DNA from: Apoda limacodes
Lineage: Eukaryota > Arthropoda > Insecta > Lepidoptera > Limacodidae
Length of the DNA stretch: 64,000 nucleotides
Direction: 5' to 3'
Assembly (NCBI GenBank): GCA_946406115.1
Contig: OX291552.1
Location: 8,814,836-8,878,835 of the forward strand
Shown here piece after piece: positions 28,978 through 40,326 of this stretch. Position 1 is the stretch's first letter, and each line of letters starts with the position of its first letter. The position numbers and the translations under genes are program-made. Below the pieces are notes generated by a model that worked only from the letters and a program-made list of their open reading frames with translations, made no database searches and was not told the DNA's origin.

Positions 28978-29816
28978 TTTGGTGAACGCAAACTTTCATT
29001 ATGCTTAACAATTTCATAAAATAAACCAGGTGTATGACCACGGTATTTATTTTCGTGATAGGTATTTTCACTTTGAGCATCCGACCATGGTTCTCTCCGT
29101 CTTTTACAGTTATATTTATTAATTCTTGTATCCTTCATTCACCAGTCAGGTACACCAAATATTTTAGCAACTTGAAAAAAAGAAAAAAAAAATTATTTCT
29201 TTGAATTAATATCAAAATATGAAGCTTACTTAAGATAACAAAAACTTTTATTAAAGTGAGGAGATAAAACACTACTTGTGAAGGCCAATTAACGTTTACA
29301 AACACCTTTCTAAGAATTAGTGAAGTTTACTAATCACAAACAACATATCGTACCGCTACGAATCGAGGTTGACGACGAATTGAAGTTTCTTCGATAGTTC
29401 GCATATATACAAACCGAATCGCAAGTAAAGTAGACCAAGGCGTTCTCCAGGCATAACTACTCATTTGGCGGGGAATTCCCGTTTACCGCTGCTTCATAGT
29501 TGGTGATCATAAGCTAAACAAATTTGACGCACCTTCCGCCGCAGCCCTTCATCTACCAGGTACACGAACCAGTTGTGAACACTACGCTTCGCATCACAGA
29601 TCTTCATCAGAACATATCGGTGTAAACGCTTATTGTAAGCGTGTTACGTTATTTCATTCCAAAATTTTTTACTTGATTTTAGTAAACCACACTGTTATTA
29701 CCACAAGACTAGTTTTATTCCTGTTAGTAGATACAATAAGTAAAACTCATTGGTAAACGTCAGTGTAATTTACTTGTCCTCGGAATTACTAATATTTTAG
29801 TGATTACTAGTATTAT
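28978..29816. other. No gene recognised
   Basis: AT-rich sequence with no recognisable ORF, repeat family or RNA gene. Confidence 0.35.
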
Positions 29817-30143
29817 TTACTTGTGGCTACTAAAGTTTTTTTCTCCGTGGTTATCTGTAGCATCTTTTATAAATTTTTCAATATCGTCAGACGATAAAAC
29901 CGTTGATTTCTTGCTTCTAAATCCATCGGATAGTCTCTTTAGATAAGCTGACAAATTAGAGTATGTTTTTAAGTCCACTCCGTTCTTTGTTCGGACTGTA
30001 GTTTTTAACATCGAGTTTATGTATACACAAAGAGCTAGGTTTGTACTTAGAAGAGAATTCTTTAAATTTTCTGAAAACACAATTTCATTCTCTGCGTATT
30101 CTTGTTGTTTTGCAATTGTATGAAATTTTGGTACGAAATACAT
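29817..30143 (-). pseudogene. Possible tyrosine-recombinase-type fragment
   Basis: A 108-codon ORF, MYFVPKFHTIAKQQEYAENE to ATDNHGEKNFSSHK. The segment TYSNLSAYLKRLSDGFRSKK followed by STVLSSDDIEKFIKDA resembles the region before the catalytic domain of Crypton/DIRS-like tyrosine recombinases found in many arthropod genomes (the pattern SKKSxVLxxxDIxKF). The catalytic domain is absent. The assignment is from memory of the pattern and is tentative; otherwise it is an unrecognised small ORF. Confidence 0.35.
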
Positions 30144-30289
30144 ATCTGTGAATATTTCAAGCGTTATTAATATCGAGCAAAAACGAGCAGAAAATTAAGT
30201 TTGTTGTATATTTTTTAGTATTTGTTGTTATAGCAGCAACAGAAATACACCTCCTGTGAATATTTCAACTTACTAACTATAACGGTTCA

Positions 30290-30535
30290 TGAGATACAAC
30301 CTGGTGACAGACGGACGGACGGACGGACAGCGGAGTCTTAGTAATAGGGTCCCGTTTTTTACCCTTTGGGAACGGTTTTTTTACACCTTCAAGGGACCGC
30401 AGTCCTTAGTATTTGATATTAAATTCAACTTGATACCTTCACGCGTTCCTGAGAAAAAGGTTCTTGACAGACAGACAGACAGGGGGGACAACGAAGTGAT
30501 CATATAAGGGTTCCTCTTCATCTTTTTGTAACCCA
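30290..30535 (+). repeat. Partial R-II and inverted R-III repeats
   Basis: 30,290-30,375 has the R-II end (GAGATACAACCTGGTGACAG, GACAGCGGAGTCTTAGTAAT). From about 30,385 to 30,535 there is an inverted R-III piece (CAACTTGATACCTTCACGCG, then TTCCTGAGAAAAAGG). Confidence 0.65.
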
Positions 30536-30670
30536 AAATTCACAGTCACCTCTAATTTTTTTATAATAATTTTATTATATAATTAACCTGAAATTCCATC
30601 ATAATATCACGCAATACAAAACCTACGGCTTTTAGCGAATTTTAAATATAAGTGATAGTGTTTAAGGTGT

Positions 30671-30970
30671 CTTTTTTTCTAGACTGAATAGTTTGCGCGA
30701 GAGACACTTCCAAAATGGTAAAATGTGTGTTCCCCCTCCTGTAACTTCTAAAATAAGACAATGATAAAACTAAAAAAATATATGATGTACATTACCATGC
30801 AAACTTCCACCGAAAATTGGTTTGAACAAGATCTAGTAAGTAGTTTTTTTTTTATCCCATCAATCCCATTAATATTATAAAGACGAAAGTTTGTGAGTGT
30901 GTGACTGTGTGAGTGTGTATGTTTGTTACTTCTTCACGCTTCAACCACTGGACGGATCGGGATGAAACTT
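30671..30970 (+). repeat. 300-bp duplicate segment, copy 1
   Basis: From TTTTTTTCTAGACTGAATAG to GGGATGAAACTT it is identical by eye to 32,414-32,713, including the A- and T-runs. It contains part of R-I and the 5' junction of a Helitron-like insertion. Confidence 0.88.
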
Positions 30971-31271
30971 GCTCTTTTAACAATTGCCTTTGGGCACTGT
31001 CTTGATACTGCCTGAATGCAATCCTTATCATTTCTTTTACTTTAGACCTACACTGTGCAAACTCTTTATAATCGACCGAGGACTTAGTGGCCTTATATTT
31101 TTTATGCAATGAAGCTTTTAATTTTATTTAATAATGGTTTCACAGACAAGAATGTATTATGCCATTAAAGAGGAAAGATTTGATTGTTTTCCGTCCGTCC
31201 GGTTTGAGTTGCCGTAAGAACCTACGCCGATAACGAAATTAAGGGCGGGCGAAGCCGCTGGCAGGAGCTAG
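30854..31271 (+). mobile_element. Helitron-like non-autonomous element with LINE insert
   Basis: It interrupts an R-I repeat after its T-run. The 5' part, ATTATAAAGACGAAAGTTTG and GGACGGATCGGGATGAAACT, and the 3' end, hairpin GGCGGGCGAAGCCGC followed by CTAG|T, match Helitron-like elements common in Lepidoptera. The middle (30,972-31,128) is replaced by a LINE fragment. No replicase or helicase is present. Confidence 0.6.
30972..31128 (-). pseudogene. LINE ORF2 linker fragment
   Basis: The minus strand reads HKKYKATKSSVDYKEFAQCR then SKVKEMIRIAFRQYQDSAQ, resembling the linker between endonuclease and RT in CR1/Jockey-type LINEs. No catalytic motif is included. It lies inside a Helitron-like element, either captured or inserted. 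Confidence 0.5.
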
Positions 31272-32102
31272 TTAATAATAAATCCCAGTGAATAACTTAA
31301 TAATTCAACTCTTTATATATATTTACGTAAAAACCTTAAAATCCACATAAAGACCGGCTGCCATAAGTTTTGATTGCTGATTGCTGATTCGTACATTACA
31401 GTTTTTATAAGTATAAGTTAAGTGTTCCTAATAGAATCAATTAAGTGAAAAATTATAATAAAATGGTTTCTGATTTATTCCATTGTATTCACCTAATTAC
31501 CTATCTGCATGTCAAATTTGAACTTTCTAGGCCATCTGGAACTGGGTTAGAGTTTTGATCTAAAGGTTAAAATGACGAATTTTGAATGTTAATATCTAAA
31601 TAACCGTTTCAGATGTGCTTTTAAAATTTGGAGTACATATGTATCTTGCAAGTCTTAATATATCAGCCAAATTTGACACGTTTATGTGAAATAGTTTTTG
31701 AGTTATGAGGGGGGTCAATAGTGGCTCCAAATGGTTCGTGTAATATTACACACGGTGCTGCTCGCCAGTTCTGTTACTTGAACTTAGCTTGACACGCTAC
31801 CGCGTGTCTAGATCATCCCCCCGAGCGACCACGGTCGAAAAACTATTGTTAGGCGGCCTCGGCACGTACTAACTGCCCCAGACGACGATCTCGCTATCCG
31901 GATAGTGAGACTAGTCCCAACGACCTCCCTTAAGCGATTTGAAAATTTATGAGGAATATTATACTGCTGAGGTAGTCCTATAGTCACCAAGTCAGGATCT
32001 GATAATGGGATTCCAGGGAAATAGAAAACCATTTCTTAGGCTCATTCAAGTTATTAACCGACTCCAAAAAAATTAACAAGGTTCTCAATTCTTCGGATAC
32101 TT
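31272..32102. other. No gene recognised
   Basis: AT-rich sequence without supported features. A GC-richer block (31,755-31,930) is non-coding by inspection. Confidence 0.35.
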
Positions 32103-32596
32103 TTTTATGGTTCCATAGCCAAATGGCAAAAAACGGAACCCTTATAGATTCCTCATGTCTGTCAGTCTGTCCGTCCGTATGTCACAGCTACTGTTTTCCG
32201 AAGCTATAAGGACTATACTGTTGAAACTTGGTAAGTAGATGTATTCTGTGAACCGCATTAAGATTTACACACAAAAATAGAAAAAAAAACAATAAATTTT
32301 TGGGGTTCCCCATACTTAGAACTGAAACTCAAAAATATTTTTTTTCATCAAACACATACGTGTGGGGTATCTATGGATAGGCCTTCGAAAATGATATTGA
32401 GGTTTCTAATATCATTTTTTTCTAGACTGAATAGTTTGCGCGAGAGACACTTCCAAAATGGTAAAATGTGTGTTCCCCCTCCTGTAACTTCTAAAATAAG
32501 ACAATGATAAAACTAAAAAAATATATGATGTACATTACCATGCAAACTTCCACCGAAAATTGGTTTGAACAAGATCTAGTAAGTAGTTTTTTTTTT
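32103..32596 (+). repeat. Family R-I copy interrupted by a Helitron-like end
   Basis: Starts TGGTTCCATAGCCAAATGGC and follows R-I to GAACAAGATCTAGTAAGTAG plus a T-run, where ATCCCATCAATCCCATTAAT begins. Its last ~180 bases belong to the 300-bp duplicate. Confidence 0.72.
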
Positions 32597-32713
32597 ATCC
32601 CATCAATCCCATTAATATTATAAAGACGAAAGTTTGTGAGTGTGTGACTGTGTGAGTGTGTATGTTTGTTACTTCTTCACGCTTCAACCACTGGACGGAT
32701 CGGGATGAAACTT
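32414..32713 (+). repeat. 300-bp duplicate segment, copy 2
   Basis: Identical to 30,671-30,970. Here the R-I repeat continues naturally on the left, so this looks like the source copy. After GATGAAACTT it continues into different sequence (GGCATACATATAGG). Confidence 0.88.
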
Positions 32714-32981
32714 GGCATACATATAGGTTAGGTCCTAGAATAGCATATAGGCTTTTTATCCCGAAATGCCCGCGGGAATAACTATTACCGAGCTTAAACG
32801 AACTATAGCGATAGCTACAGCTTGATATAGCAAACTTCATTAGTGTAATTAAGGAGTAAATCACAGTCGCCGATAACCGAATTTAGCGCGGGGTAATTAA
32901 GGAGTAAATCACAGTATTAATACTGAGATTTAATAAAGGAGTCACACGCCGATAACCAAAAGGGCAGGGTGGCCGTGGTGC

Positions 32982-33188
32982 TATATCTCCGTAACTATTG
33001 ATCGTAGACTAGTAGTTTCTTTACAGAAGTGATAGATATCATCAAAATCTTCGTTTAGGATGACAGCTGTCAAACTAGAAATTGCTATATCTCCGTAACT
33101 ATTGATCGTAGACTAGTAGTTTGATTACAGAAGTGATAGATATCATCAAGATCTTCGTTTCAAATGACAGCTGTCAAACGAGAAAGTG
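32982..33188. repeat. Tandem ~100-bp duplication
   Basis: GCTATATCTCCGTAACTATT through GATAGATATCATCAA to GACAGCTGTCAAAC occurs twice in a row (from 32,982 and from 33,084). A related inverted piece is at 44,850-44,970. Confidence 0.8.
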
Positions 33189-33269
33189 CTTTCACCTTAT
33201 GCTTTTCAAAAATTTACAACAACAATTAAAAAATATTAAGCTGTATAATTTTCTACAATTAAGAAATAG

Positions 33270-33632
33270 TATCTGGAGGACCGAGCAAATGCTCGGTTTT
33301 TTTTAAACAGCATCATCTATTGTCAAGTAGCTTAAGCGTTGCTTAATAACGCCACCTACTGTCAAATAGCTTTATAAGTGTTGCTTATTACTACTCGCCA
33401 ATAGATGACAGGAAGAGTCATACTTTTCAGTTTATCACTGCCTTATAAACACGGATAAAACGACGTTTTCTAAAAATGAAACCTAGCTAGATCAATTTAT
33501 CGGCCCCGAAAACCCCTACATACTAAATTTCATGAAAATCGATGGAGCCGGTTCCGAGGTTCAGATTATAAATATATATATGTATATACATATATACAAG
33601 AATTGCTCGTTTAAAGGTATAAGATTAAGATG
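33270..33632 (-). repeat. Interspersed repeat, family R-IV, copy 1
   Basis: Inverted relative to 39,095-39,440. It holds CCGAGCAAATGCTCGG (a palindromic end), two ~39-base units around AAGTAGCTTAAGCGTTGCTT, and ends CAAGAATTGCTCGTTTAAAGGT. Confidence 0.78.
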
Positions 33633-33989
33633 GCTGAGAAACATCGTGACTACCAAAGAATAGTTTGGCGTTTCAATAAAGATCAAAAATCAAAACATTA
33701 GTGTCCTAGCCGTCAGGACTATTAAAAAATAAGTAGAACAGACAGACGATCTTTTACTCAGGCTACTAAGGATCTCTTAAAGGATACCTACGTTGGTGAC
33801 ATTCCGACTGGAACTCATTCTGTTTCCGAGGCTTTGAGGCTTAAAAGACAGCTCATCGCACTTCTTTCACATGGCGGCTTTGAAGTGAATAAACGGACCA
33901 GCAACTGTCTAGATTTTGACAGTTGCTAGTTGATGTGCCGGTTAATAGCTGTTTAACTAAACCATCGGAACTTGATTTTAACTATACTG

Positions 33990-34140
33990 TCACTAAAATA
34001 CTAGGTATTCATTGGGTCTCTGGTTTTAATCAATTTATTTATATCTAATACCTTTGAATATGCAATTCTTGTATACATATATAATCTAAATCTCTGAAAC
34101 GGCTCCAACGATTTTCATTAAATTTCAAGCGTCTACCTGT
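33990..34140 (+). repeat. Family R-IV, partial copy
   Basis: ATATGCAATTCTTGTATACA and TCTGAAACGGCTCCAACGAT match R-IV. It breaks off after TTCATTAAATTTCAAGCG. Confidence 0.65.
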
Positions 34141-34159
34141 TGCCGTTATCAATATCGAG

Positions 34160-34385
34160 CAAAAAAGTCACGTTTGTTGTATGGGAGCCCCCCTTAAATA
34201 TTTATTTTATTTTGCTTCTTAGTATTTGTTATTATAGCGGCAACAGAAATACATCATCTGTGACAATTTCAACTGTCTAACTATCACGGTTTTTGAGATA
34301 CAGCCTGGTGACATGCGGACGGACGGACAGCGGAGTCTTAGTAATAAGGTTCCGTTTTACCCTTTGGGTACGGACGCCTAAAAAC
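34160..34385 (+). repeat. Family R-II copy
   Basis: CACGTTTGTTGTATGGGAGC to CCGTTTTACCCTTTGGGTAC, with ATACAGCCTGGTGAC and GGACAGCGGAGTCTTAGTAA. Confidence 0.7.
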
Positions 34386-35261
34386 GAAAAGTTTTGGTAT
34401 TTATATTCTGTATTAAACACTCAGTTCGCTTATCCGACTCAGACTTGACATTTATACCTACAACAACATCCTTTCTTTTAAGAAACTTTTAAAAAGGAAT
34501 GATATCCCTCTAGTTCAGTGTAAGGAATTCGTTGCGTTAATCCGACATAACGTTGTTTCAAGTTCGACATCAATCCTTTTTAAAGTCAGTTAAAAAGCTT
34601 TAATGTTTGTGGTTGTACGAAGGAAGGTTTTCTAATGTTTGACTATTTAGTTGGTCCACGGGAAAAATATATTCCCGTTTGTACAACCAGTTGGACATTG
34701 TAGTTGGACCAACGGGAAATACCCTGAACGACGCCGACGGCTGTATATTTTCATTTTCCCACACTCTTTTTACATACAACAACCACCTACCAGAATTTCA
34801 TTAAAATCGGTTTACCATTATTGTGCGAGTCGGACTCGCCATTTTTTACCATTTTTTTCTTTTTCAGAAACATTCCCCGGCGTGTGTATAACAACTAAGC
34901 AAAATATAATTACAATTGGTTTGCCCTTATTGAGCGAGTCCGACTCGCACTTGACCCTTTCAGAAAATCCTTACTTATCAGTTGCCTACGTCATACAAAG
35001 AACACACCCTCCAAGTTTCAGGCCTCTACGTTCAGCGGTTTAGGCTGTGCGTCATTCAGGACAAAGCATTTTATATGTATAGATAGGTAGAAAAAGAAAA
35101 CTGTAAGTATTATTATACACAAAAAATCAAACACCTAAAAAGTGCATAACCTCTTTAAGCTCAGAAACCTTCAAAAGAGGTACTAATATAGTACGGTGAC
35201 TTTGGAGACATTTTAATTTTAAAGAGTATTTGCTTATGTTTTTAAGTGAGTTTAACTTTTT

Positions 35262-35640
35262 AGGGTTCCGTAGTCAAATGGCAAATAACGGAACTCTTAT
35301 AGATTCGTCATGTCTGTCTGTCCGTCCGTCCGTATATCACAGCCACATAATTTGCGCGTCAGAATCTTCCAAAGTGGTAAAATGTGTGTGTGTGTTCAAA
35401 GAGAATGATAAAACTAAAAAAAATATATGATGTACATTACCATGCAAAATTCCACCGAAAATCGTTTGAATGAGATCAAGTAGTTTTTTTTTAATAAGTC
35501 ATAAATCGTAAACTGTAATTTACATTTCATTTAATCAACTCAAATATAAAAATATTTTTGTTTGTGTTTGTAGATTACATAAATGGTGGTAGGTACGGAA
35601 ACCTCGGTGCGCGAGTCCAACTCGCACTTGGCCGGTTTTT
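35262..35640 (+). repeat. Family R-I copy (internally shortened)
   Basis: AGGGTTCCGTAGTCAAATGG through (GTCC)n to GCGAGTCCAACTCGCACTTG and GCCGG plus a T-run. It lacks about 100 bases of the middle found in 28,500-28,977. Confidence 0.75.
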
Positions 35641-36940
35641 TTTTGACTAAATTGGATTGAGTTTTCAAACATGTGTCAAAATAAAATGTTATTTAAATCC
35701 AAAGCACTAAAGAGTATTGATATCAACTTTGAAGCAAATTATCGCCAAAATAACTTTCAACTCCTTTTTGACCCCGTTAGGGGATGAATTCCAATAAAAT
35801 ACGAAACATGTCTTCCATTAATTCTGTTTAAAAAGGTGTATGCAAAATTTTAAGTAGATTGGACCAAGGAATCACGTAGTCCCATACAAACTCTGTCCTC
35901 CCTTTTCACCCCCTTAGGGGTAGAATTTCGGAAAATCTTTTCTTATCGGATGCCTTCGGCATACAAAGAACACACCCTCCAATTTTCAGGTCGGTCTCTA
36001 CGATCAGCGGTTTAGGCTGTGCGTTGATCCATCAGACATTTAGGACAAAGCATTTTATATATATAGATTAAACATTTATTGTTTTAAGACCAATATTTAA
36101 ATGTTTATGTTTGATAAAGTTTTGTTAATTAATATATTTTTGACTTATTTATTTTTGAATCTTTTGCCAAAATAAAGTGAGCTAGGTTCATAGTTAATGC
36201 ACTTGTAACATCTTCATTCCTATTTTCTTTTTCTTTCCCCCATGCACATTTGGACAATTATGGCTTGTGTTGCTGTCTCGTTTTCACGCACTAATTAAGA
36301 ACTGAATGCATTTCAATATGGAACTTTGCTAATTAATATACGCGCGTGCGACCGTTTGTCTAATCTATTTTTAGTGATAAAATATACAAACATTTTATGT
36401 TTTTTTTTGTGAAATAATACATTATTTATATGCAAGATTGCAGTGAAGTTATTATTTATATAAGTTGTGAACAATAAAAGAATCTCGTGGTGTCCACAGT
36501 CATCTTGCAGGAACGAATCACTAATTCTGGATTTTCAGTAAGTGTGTATGGTTACCTATAATTGTTTTGCAGCTGCATTATTCCCCTTTCCAGCTGTTTT
36601 ATTTTCGTAATTTTAGATGTTACTAGTGATCTTCATATAAGATTCTTATAAAATTATAAAAAATACAGTCCATTAATCGAAGAAATCAGTAACCAGCCAA
36701 AATTTAAAATAAGTTTTCGCCCCTAGATTTGGTCACTTCTCCTGCATACATACATTTAGTATTTTCTAATAGTTTGAGCTCAATTTCTAGTTTTTTCCAA
36801 TGCAAAATATTGAAAGCTACTAGAACAAAATTTATAAGGTCACTTTCTAACCTAATTATTTGTTTCTCGCATCTTTGCGATATAAGTATTTACCTACAAA
36901 CCGAAACCAAATAGCTATTCATAAGATTAATTCTTTACTT
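35641..36940. other. No gene recognised
   Basis: Repeat-like AT-rich sequence with no supported ORF. GTATGCAAAATTTTAAGTAG and CACACCCTCC words recall other Lepidoptera repeats, but no boundaries are visible. Confidence 0.35.
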
Positions 36941-37267
36941 GGTAATTCTTTACTTTCCAAGAACGGGTGATTTTTACGTAACAATGGTTTTAACTGTTAG
37001 AACACCACATTTATATACACAGGTAAAATTCAAAAACTCTCGGACGACACTAGATTTTCACGAAAAAAACTAAATTGATTTCATACAAAATCCGCGATTA
37101 CACACCAACATTTAAAAATACAAAACTTTTTTTTTCACAGAAATACGTGCCAGCCTAAAGAAAAAAATAAACACAGGATTCAATCGATTTTACTTTTCTC
37201 TAATTTTAATCGATAGAAAAGCATATTTATATATAACGAGCCATTAGGTTACATGGTGAACACCGCA

Positions 37268-37443
37268 CGAGCCGAGCAAAGCGTAACGCGAGAGAGGCCG
37301 GCGAAGTGCCAGAAACAAATTGTTCTAATTTATTTGATTTGTTTCTGGCGCTCGCCGGCCGCTGCCGCTGCACGTTCCGCTCGGCTTTCTTGTGCTCCGC
37401 TTGATTTTGCGCACAAGTTTTTATGTTTCGAAAACTTGTGCGT
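37268..37443. repeat. GC-rich palindromes inside the TIR element
   Basis: GCCAGAAACAAAT and ATTTGTTTCTGGC flank a short AT loop and extend outward through GCCGGCG...CGCCGGC. A second hairpin CGCACAAGTTT...AAACTTGTGCG lies at 37,409-37,443. These are strong fold-backs in otherwise AT-rich DNA. Confidence 0.75.
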
Positions 37444-37507
37444 AAAGTGGGTTGCCGTGACTATACTTAATAAGTTGATAGTTCTTAAAATTTTACTTAG
37501 ATTTTTT

Positions 37508-37831
37508 GAAGTGAAAACTTCTTTAGCGGCGTTGTGCACTTTTTTTAGTATGGGTAAAAAATGATAAACTCGCGTCAGGTCACGTGTCCTAATCGTCGAA
37601 ATTTGTAAGACGGAAACCGTAATGCCACGCCTATTATAATTTTTATTTTTAGTATTCGCAATTATGAGTAGTACAGGGAGGTTGGATATGGAATTTTAAT
37701 TCTATGACAGATTGCGATGTCAAATATACTACGTCAAAAAAGTAAATAAACAAACATATTACATATTAGTATTAAGCGCGAATCGTGTGTAAAGGTTTTC
37801 ACTTCTGCCGGCACTCCCGGAGTGCAACTCG
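37508..37831 (+). mobile_element. Palindrome-ended element, copy 5
   Basis: Same ends as copies 1 and 4. The interior from CCGTAATGCCACGCCTATTA to GCGAATCGTGTGTAAAGG matches copy 4 with few differences. Confidence 0.8.
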
Positions 37832-38379
37832 TTTTTTCTTTTTTATAGATTTAGAAAGATTACCTTACAGAGTAAGTACTCGATTGTTGAATACTGGCAA
37901 CATGTTATTTTTTTCTCTCATGTGTTTTGTTTTTGTAGATATTTATTGTTGTGTAATGGCTGATTTTGCATGAAATGAATTTATTGTATAAACTAGTGTC
38001 CTCCGAGAGTTTCTGAATTTATCAATAGAAATTTTTATTACGTAAAAATCATCCGTTCTTGGAAAGTAAAGAATTACCACGTTAGCTATTCCTATTCTAA
38101 TCAATAGTTTTACAGTATTTTACAAGGTATTGTTTCATCACGCATTTAAACCTACCCGCAATATTTTTTGTTTAATGCTCGCTCGCTAGTATGTTCACGA
38201 TCGCCTTCGGGAGCTGAAATATAAGGTGCGTTTTGTTGACTACTTCAATGCGTTTAATGTCATAATCCTGCCAAGTTAAAAAGACATAAATTCTGTATAA
38301 CACAGTACAAATCTTGGTCAATTCTCTCTCTACACAGCAACACTAAAGCTACTTGACAATAGATGGCGTTGTTAAAAAA

Positions 38380-38770
38380 TCGGCCAAGTGCGAGTCAGAC
38401 TCCGTACCATTATCTATAAAAAGGGCAAAAAAATCACGTTTGTTGTATGGGAGCCCCCCTTAAATGTTTGTTTTATTTTGATTAAATTATTTATTTTTGA
38501 ATATATAACTAAATATTCTGTGAAAATTTCAAGTGTTGCTGTTATCAATATCAAGCAAAAACTATCAAAAAAATAACGTTTGTTGTATGGGAGCCCCCTT
38601 AAATATTTATTTTATTCTGTTTTTTAGTCTTTGTTGCTATAGCGGCAACAGAAATACATCATCTGTCTGAATATCACGGTTCATAAGATACAGCCTGCTG
38701 ACAGGCTGACGGACGGACAGCGGAGTCTTAGTAATATAGGGTCCTGTTTTTTACCCTTTGGGTACGAAAC
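38380..38770 (+). repeat. Family R-II copy
   Basis: CGGCCAAGTGCGAGTCAGAC to CCTTTGGGTACG, with CACGTTTGTTGTATGGGAGC and GACGGACAGCGGAGTCTTAG. The block GTTTGTTGTATGGGAGCCCC occurs twice, so part of the unit is duplicated. A single ~39-base R-IV unit lies just before it at 38,336-38,372. Confidence 0.75.
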
Positions 38771-39094
38771 TCGAAAAAACGAGCAAAGATCGGTCTTCCT
38801 GGTACGAAAGTCAAGAATATTTGATCCTTTGGGTTTGGTTTTCCCTGTTTCTCTATTGGCTATGAGTCTAATTCAATGTATTTGTCTCCTTGGTCTGGAA
38901 TGGGGACGAACAACCTCCTGAAGATATATGGAAAACAGATTAAATATGTCTGTATGTATAAAAATACGACTGCACCAAGTTGGATAATTCTTTTTTTGAT
39001 GTTATTCGTTATTGTTAGGGCAAGGTTTAAGGGTAGAAAAAAGGGACAAGTGTGAGTCGGACTCGCGCACTTAGGGTAAATCGACTGTAATCTA

Positions 39095-39440
39095 ATACCT
39101 TTAAACGAGCAATTCTTGTATATATATATCCATCGATTTTCATGAAATTTAGTATGTAGTTCGGGGTCGATAAATTGATGTAGCTAGGTTTCACTTTTAG
39201 AAAACGTCGTTTTATCCGTGTTTATAAGGCAATGATAAACTGAAAAGTATGACTCTTCCTGACATCTATTGGCGAGTAGTAATAAGCAACACTTAAGCTA
39301 TTTGACAATAAGTGGCGTTATTAAGCAACACTTAAGCTATTTGACAACAGGTGGCGTTATTAAGCAACGCTTAAGCTACTTGACAATAGAAGGCGCTGTT
39401 TAAAAAAAACCGAGCATTTGCTCGGTCCTCCAGGTACTGA
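39095..39440 (+). repeat. Family R-IV copy with three 39-bp units
   Basis: Begins CTTTAAACGAGCAATTCTTG and ends CCGAGCATTTGCTCGG. Between lie three tandem units of GCAACACTTAAGCTATTTGA...GGCGTTATTAA. Confidence 0.8.
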
Positions 39441-40209
39441 AATTTAAGTAAATTGTTGTGCACACTCCGGGAAAAGTTTGTTTATAAAAAGAGAAATAAG
39501 GTTCGCAGGGTCAGCTAGTTAAAAAAAAAACTTTTATCTTTAGTTTGTTTCTACTCTGGACAACATATAATCAAAAAATCCTCATTTAAAAAAACGGAAA
39601 GCGGAGGCTTTAATTCTAAAATATTGCAATACATATATTGGAAAGGGTCTCTACTTCAGGTATTATAATAATTTTTTACCCCAAAATTTGACCACGTCAG
39701 GCCAAAACATACAAAAGGAACAGTGCCGTTTCAAAGCTCTACCTCAAATTTGAAGTATCCTAGACTAGGGTCAAAATGGTTCTCGTAAATTCGTGCGCGC
39801 ACTTCGGTAGGATTGCGAGAAATTGGTTGGGCGCACTCCAAGACTACTTCCGCAAAGTATCTAGACTTGATGTTTGTTTAACATTGCCATGTGAAACTCA
39901 TTTTATTCTCTTTATTTTATCGTGCCATAAGATTTTAGTATACCTGTAGGTGCTGGGATTCCGTTACTCGTAAACTATAAATCAACTGACTATCTAGATC
40001 TAAAACTTTAAAATTTGCTAGGTAGATAACAGTAATAGGCAAGTAGTTATACGACGGATTTCTTCAAAATTTGTTTCTCTGATCTCAAAAAAATCCGCCC
40101 TAAGGCCATAAAAGAGGGTGTATATGAGACAGGAAATTTTAAAACTAGTTATCAAAACCGTGGAAAAGTTGCCTGTTTTTAAATTTCTCTGTTTTTTCTT
40201 GTGTTGCAG

Positions 40210-40326
40210 CAAACATGTCCAGTCTGTCGTTGCCCCATGTCCTTCAAAGTTACTTCTGTGAAAGAAGCTCCACCTCCTGTACAGTCAGCCGCTGCCCCAC
40301 CTTTCTGTTTAATCACTGAATTGAAG
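40210..40326 (+). CDS. Putative host exon a (CPVC motif)
   Basis: 117 bases preceded by a pyrimidine-rich acceptor (TTTTCTTGTGTTGCAG) and followed by a donor (AAG|GTAACG). It reads through in one frame as QTCPVCRCPMSFKV...CLITELK. The CPVC pair resembles the last cysteine pair of a RING-type zinc finger, but the rest of such a domain would lie in upstream exons not identified here. Phase 0 at both ends if that frame is right. It links in phase with exon b using the inner acceptor at 46,440. The protein is not recognised. Confidence 0.5.

Larger units (their letters stand above)
36941..38078. mobile_element. Terminal-inverted-repeat element with nested insertion
   Basis: GGTAATTCTTTACTTTCCAA at 36,941 is matched by the reverse complement ending at 38,078. 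The arms share about 40 bases plus an inner block (AAACTCTCGG...GACACTAG against CTAGTGTCCTCCGAGAGTTT). The 1.1-kb interior has no transposase. It contains a complete copy of the palindrome-ended element (37,508-37,831) and strong inner palindromes, so it is a nested non-autonomous DNA element. Confidence 0.8.

Noticed and set aside
30852..32864. Two minus-strand ORFs sharing the same C-terminus
   Set aside because: They share sequence only because of the duplicated 300-bp repeat segment. The upper one contains a LINE piece, but neither is a gene.
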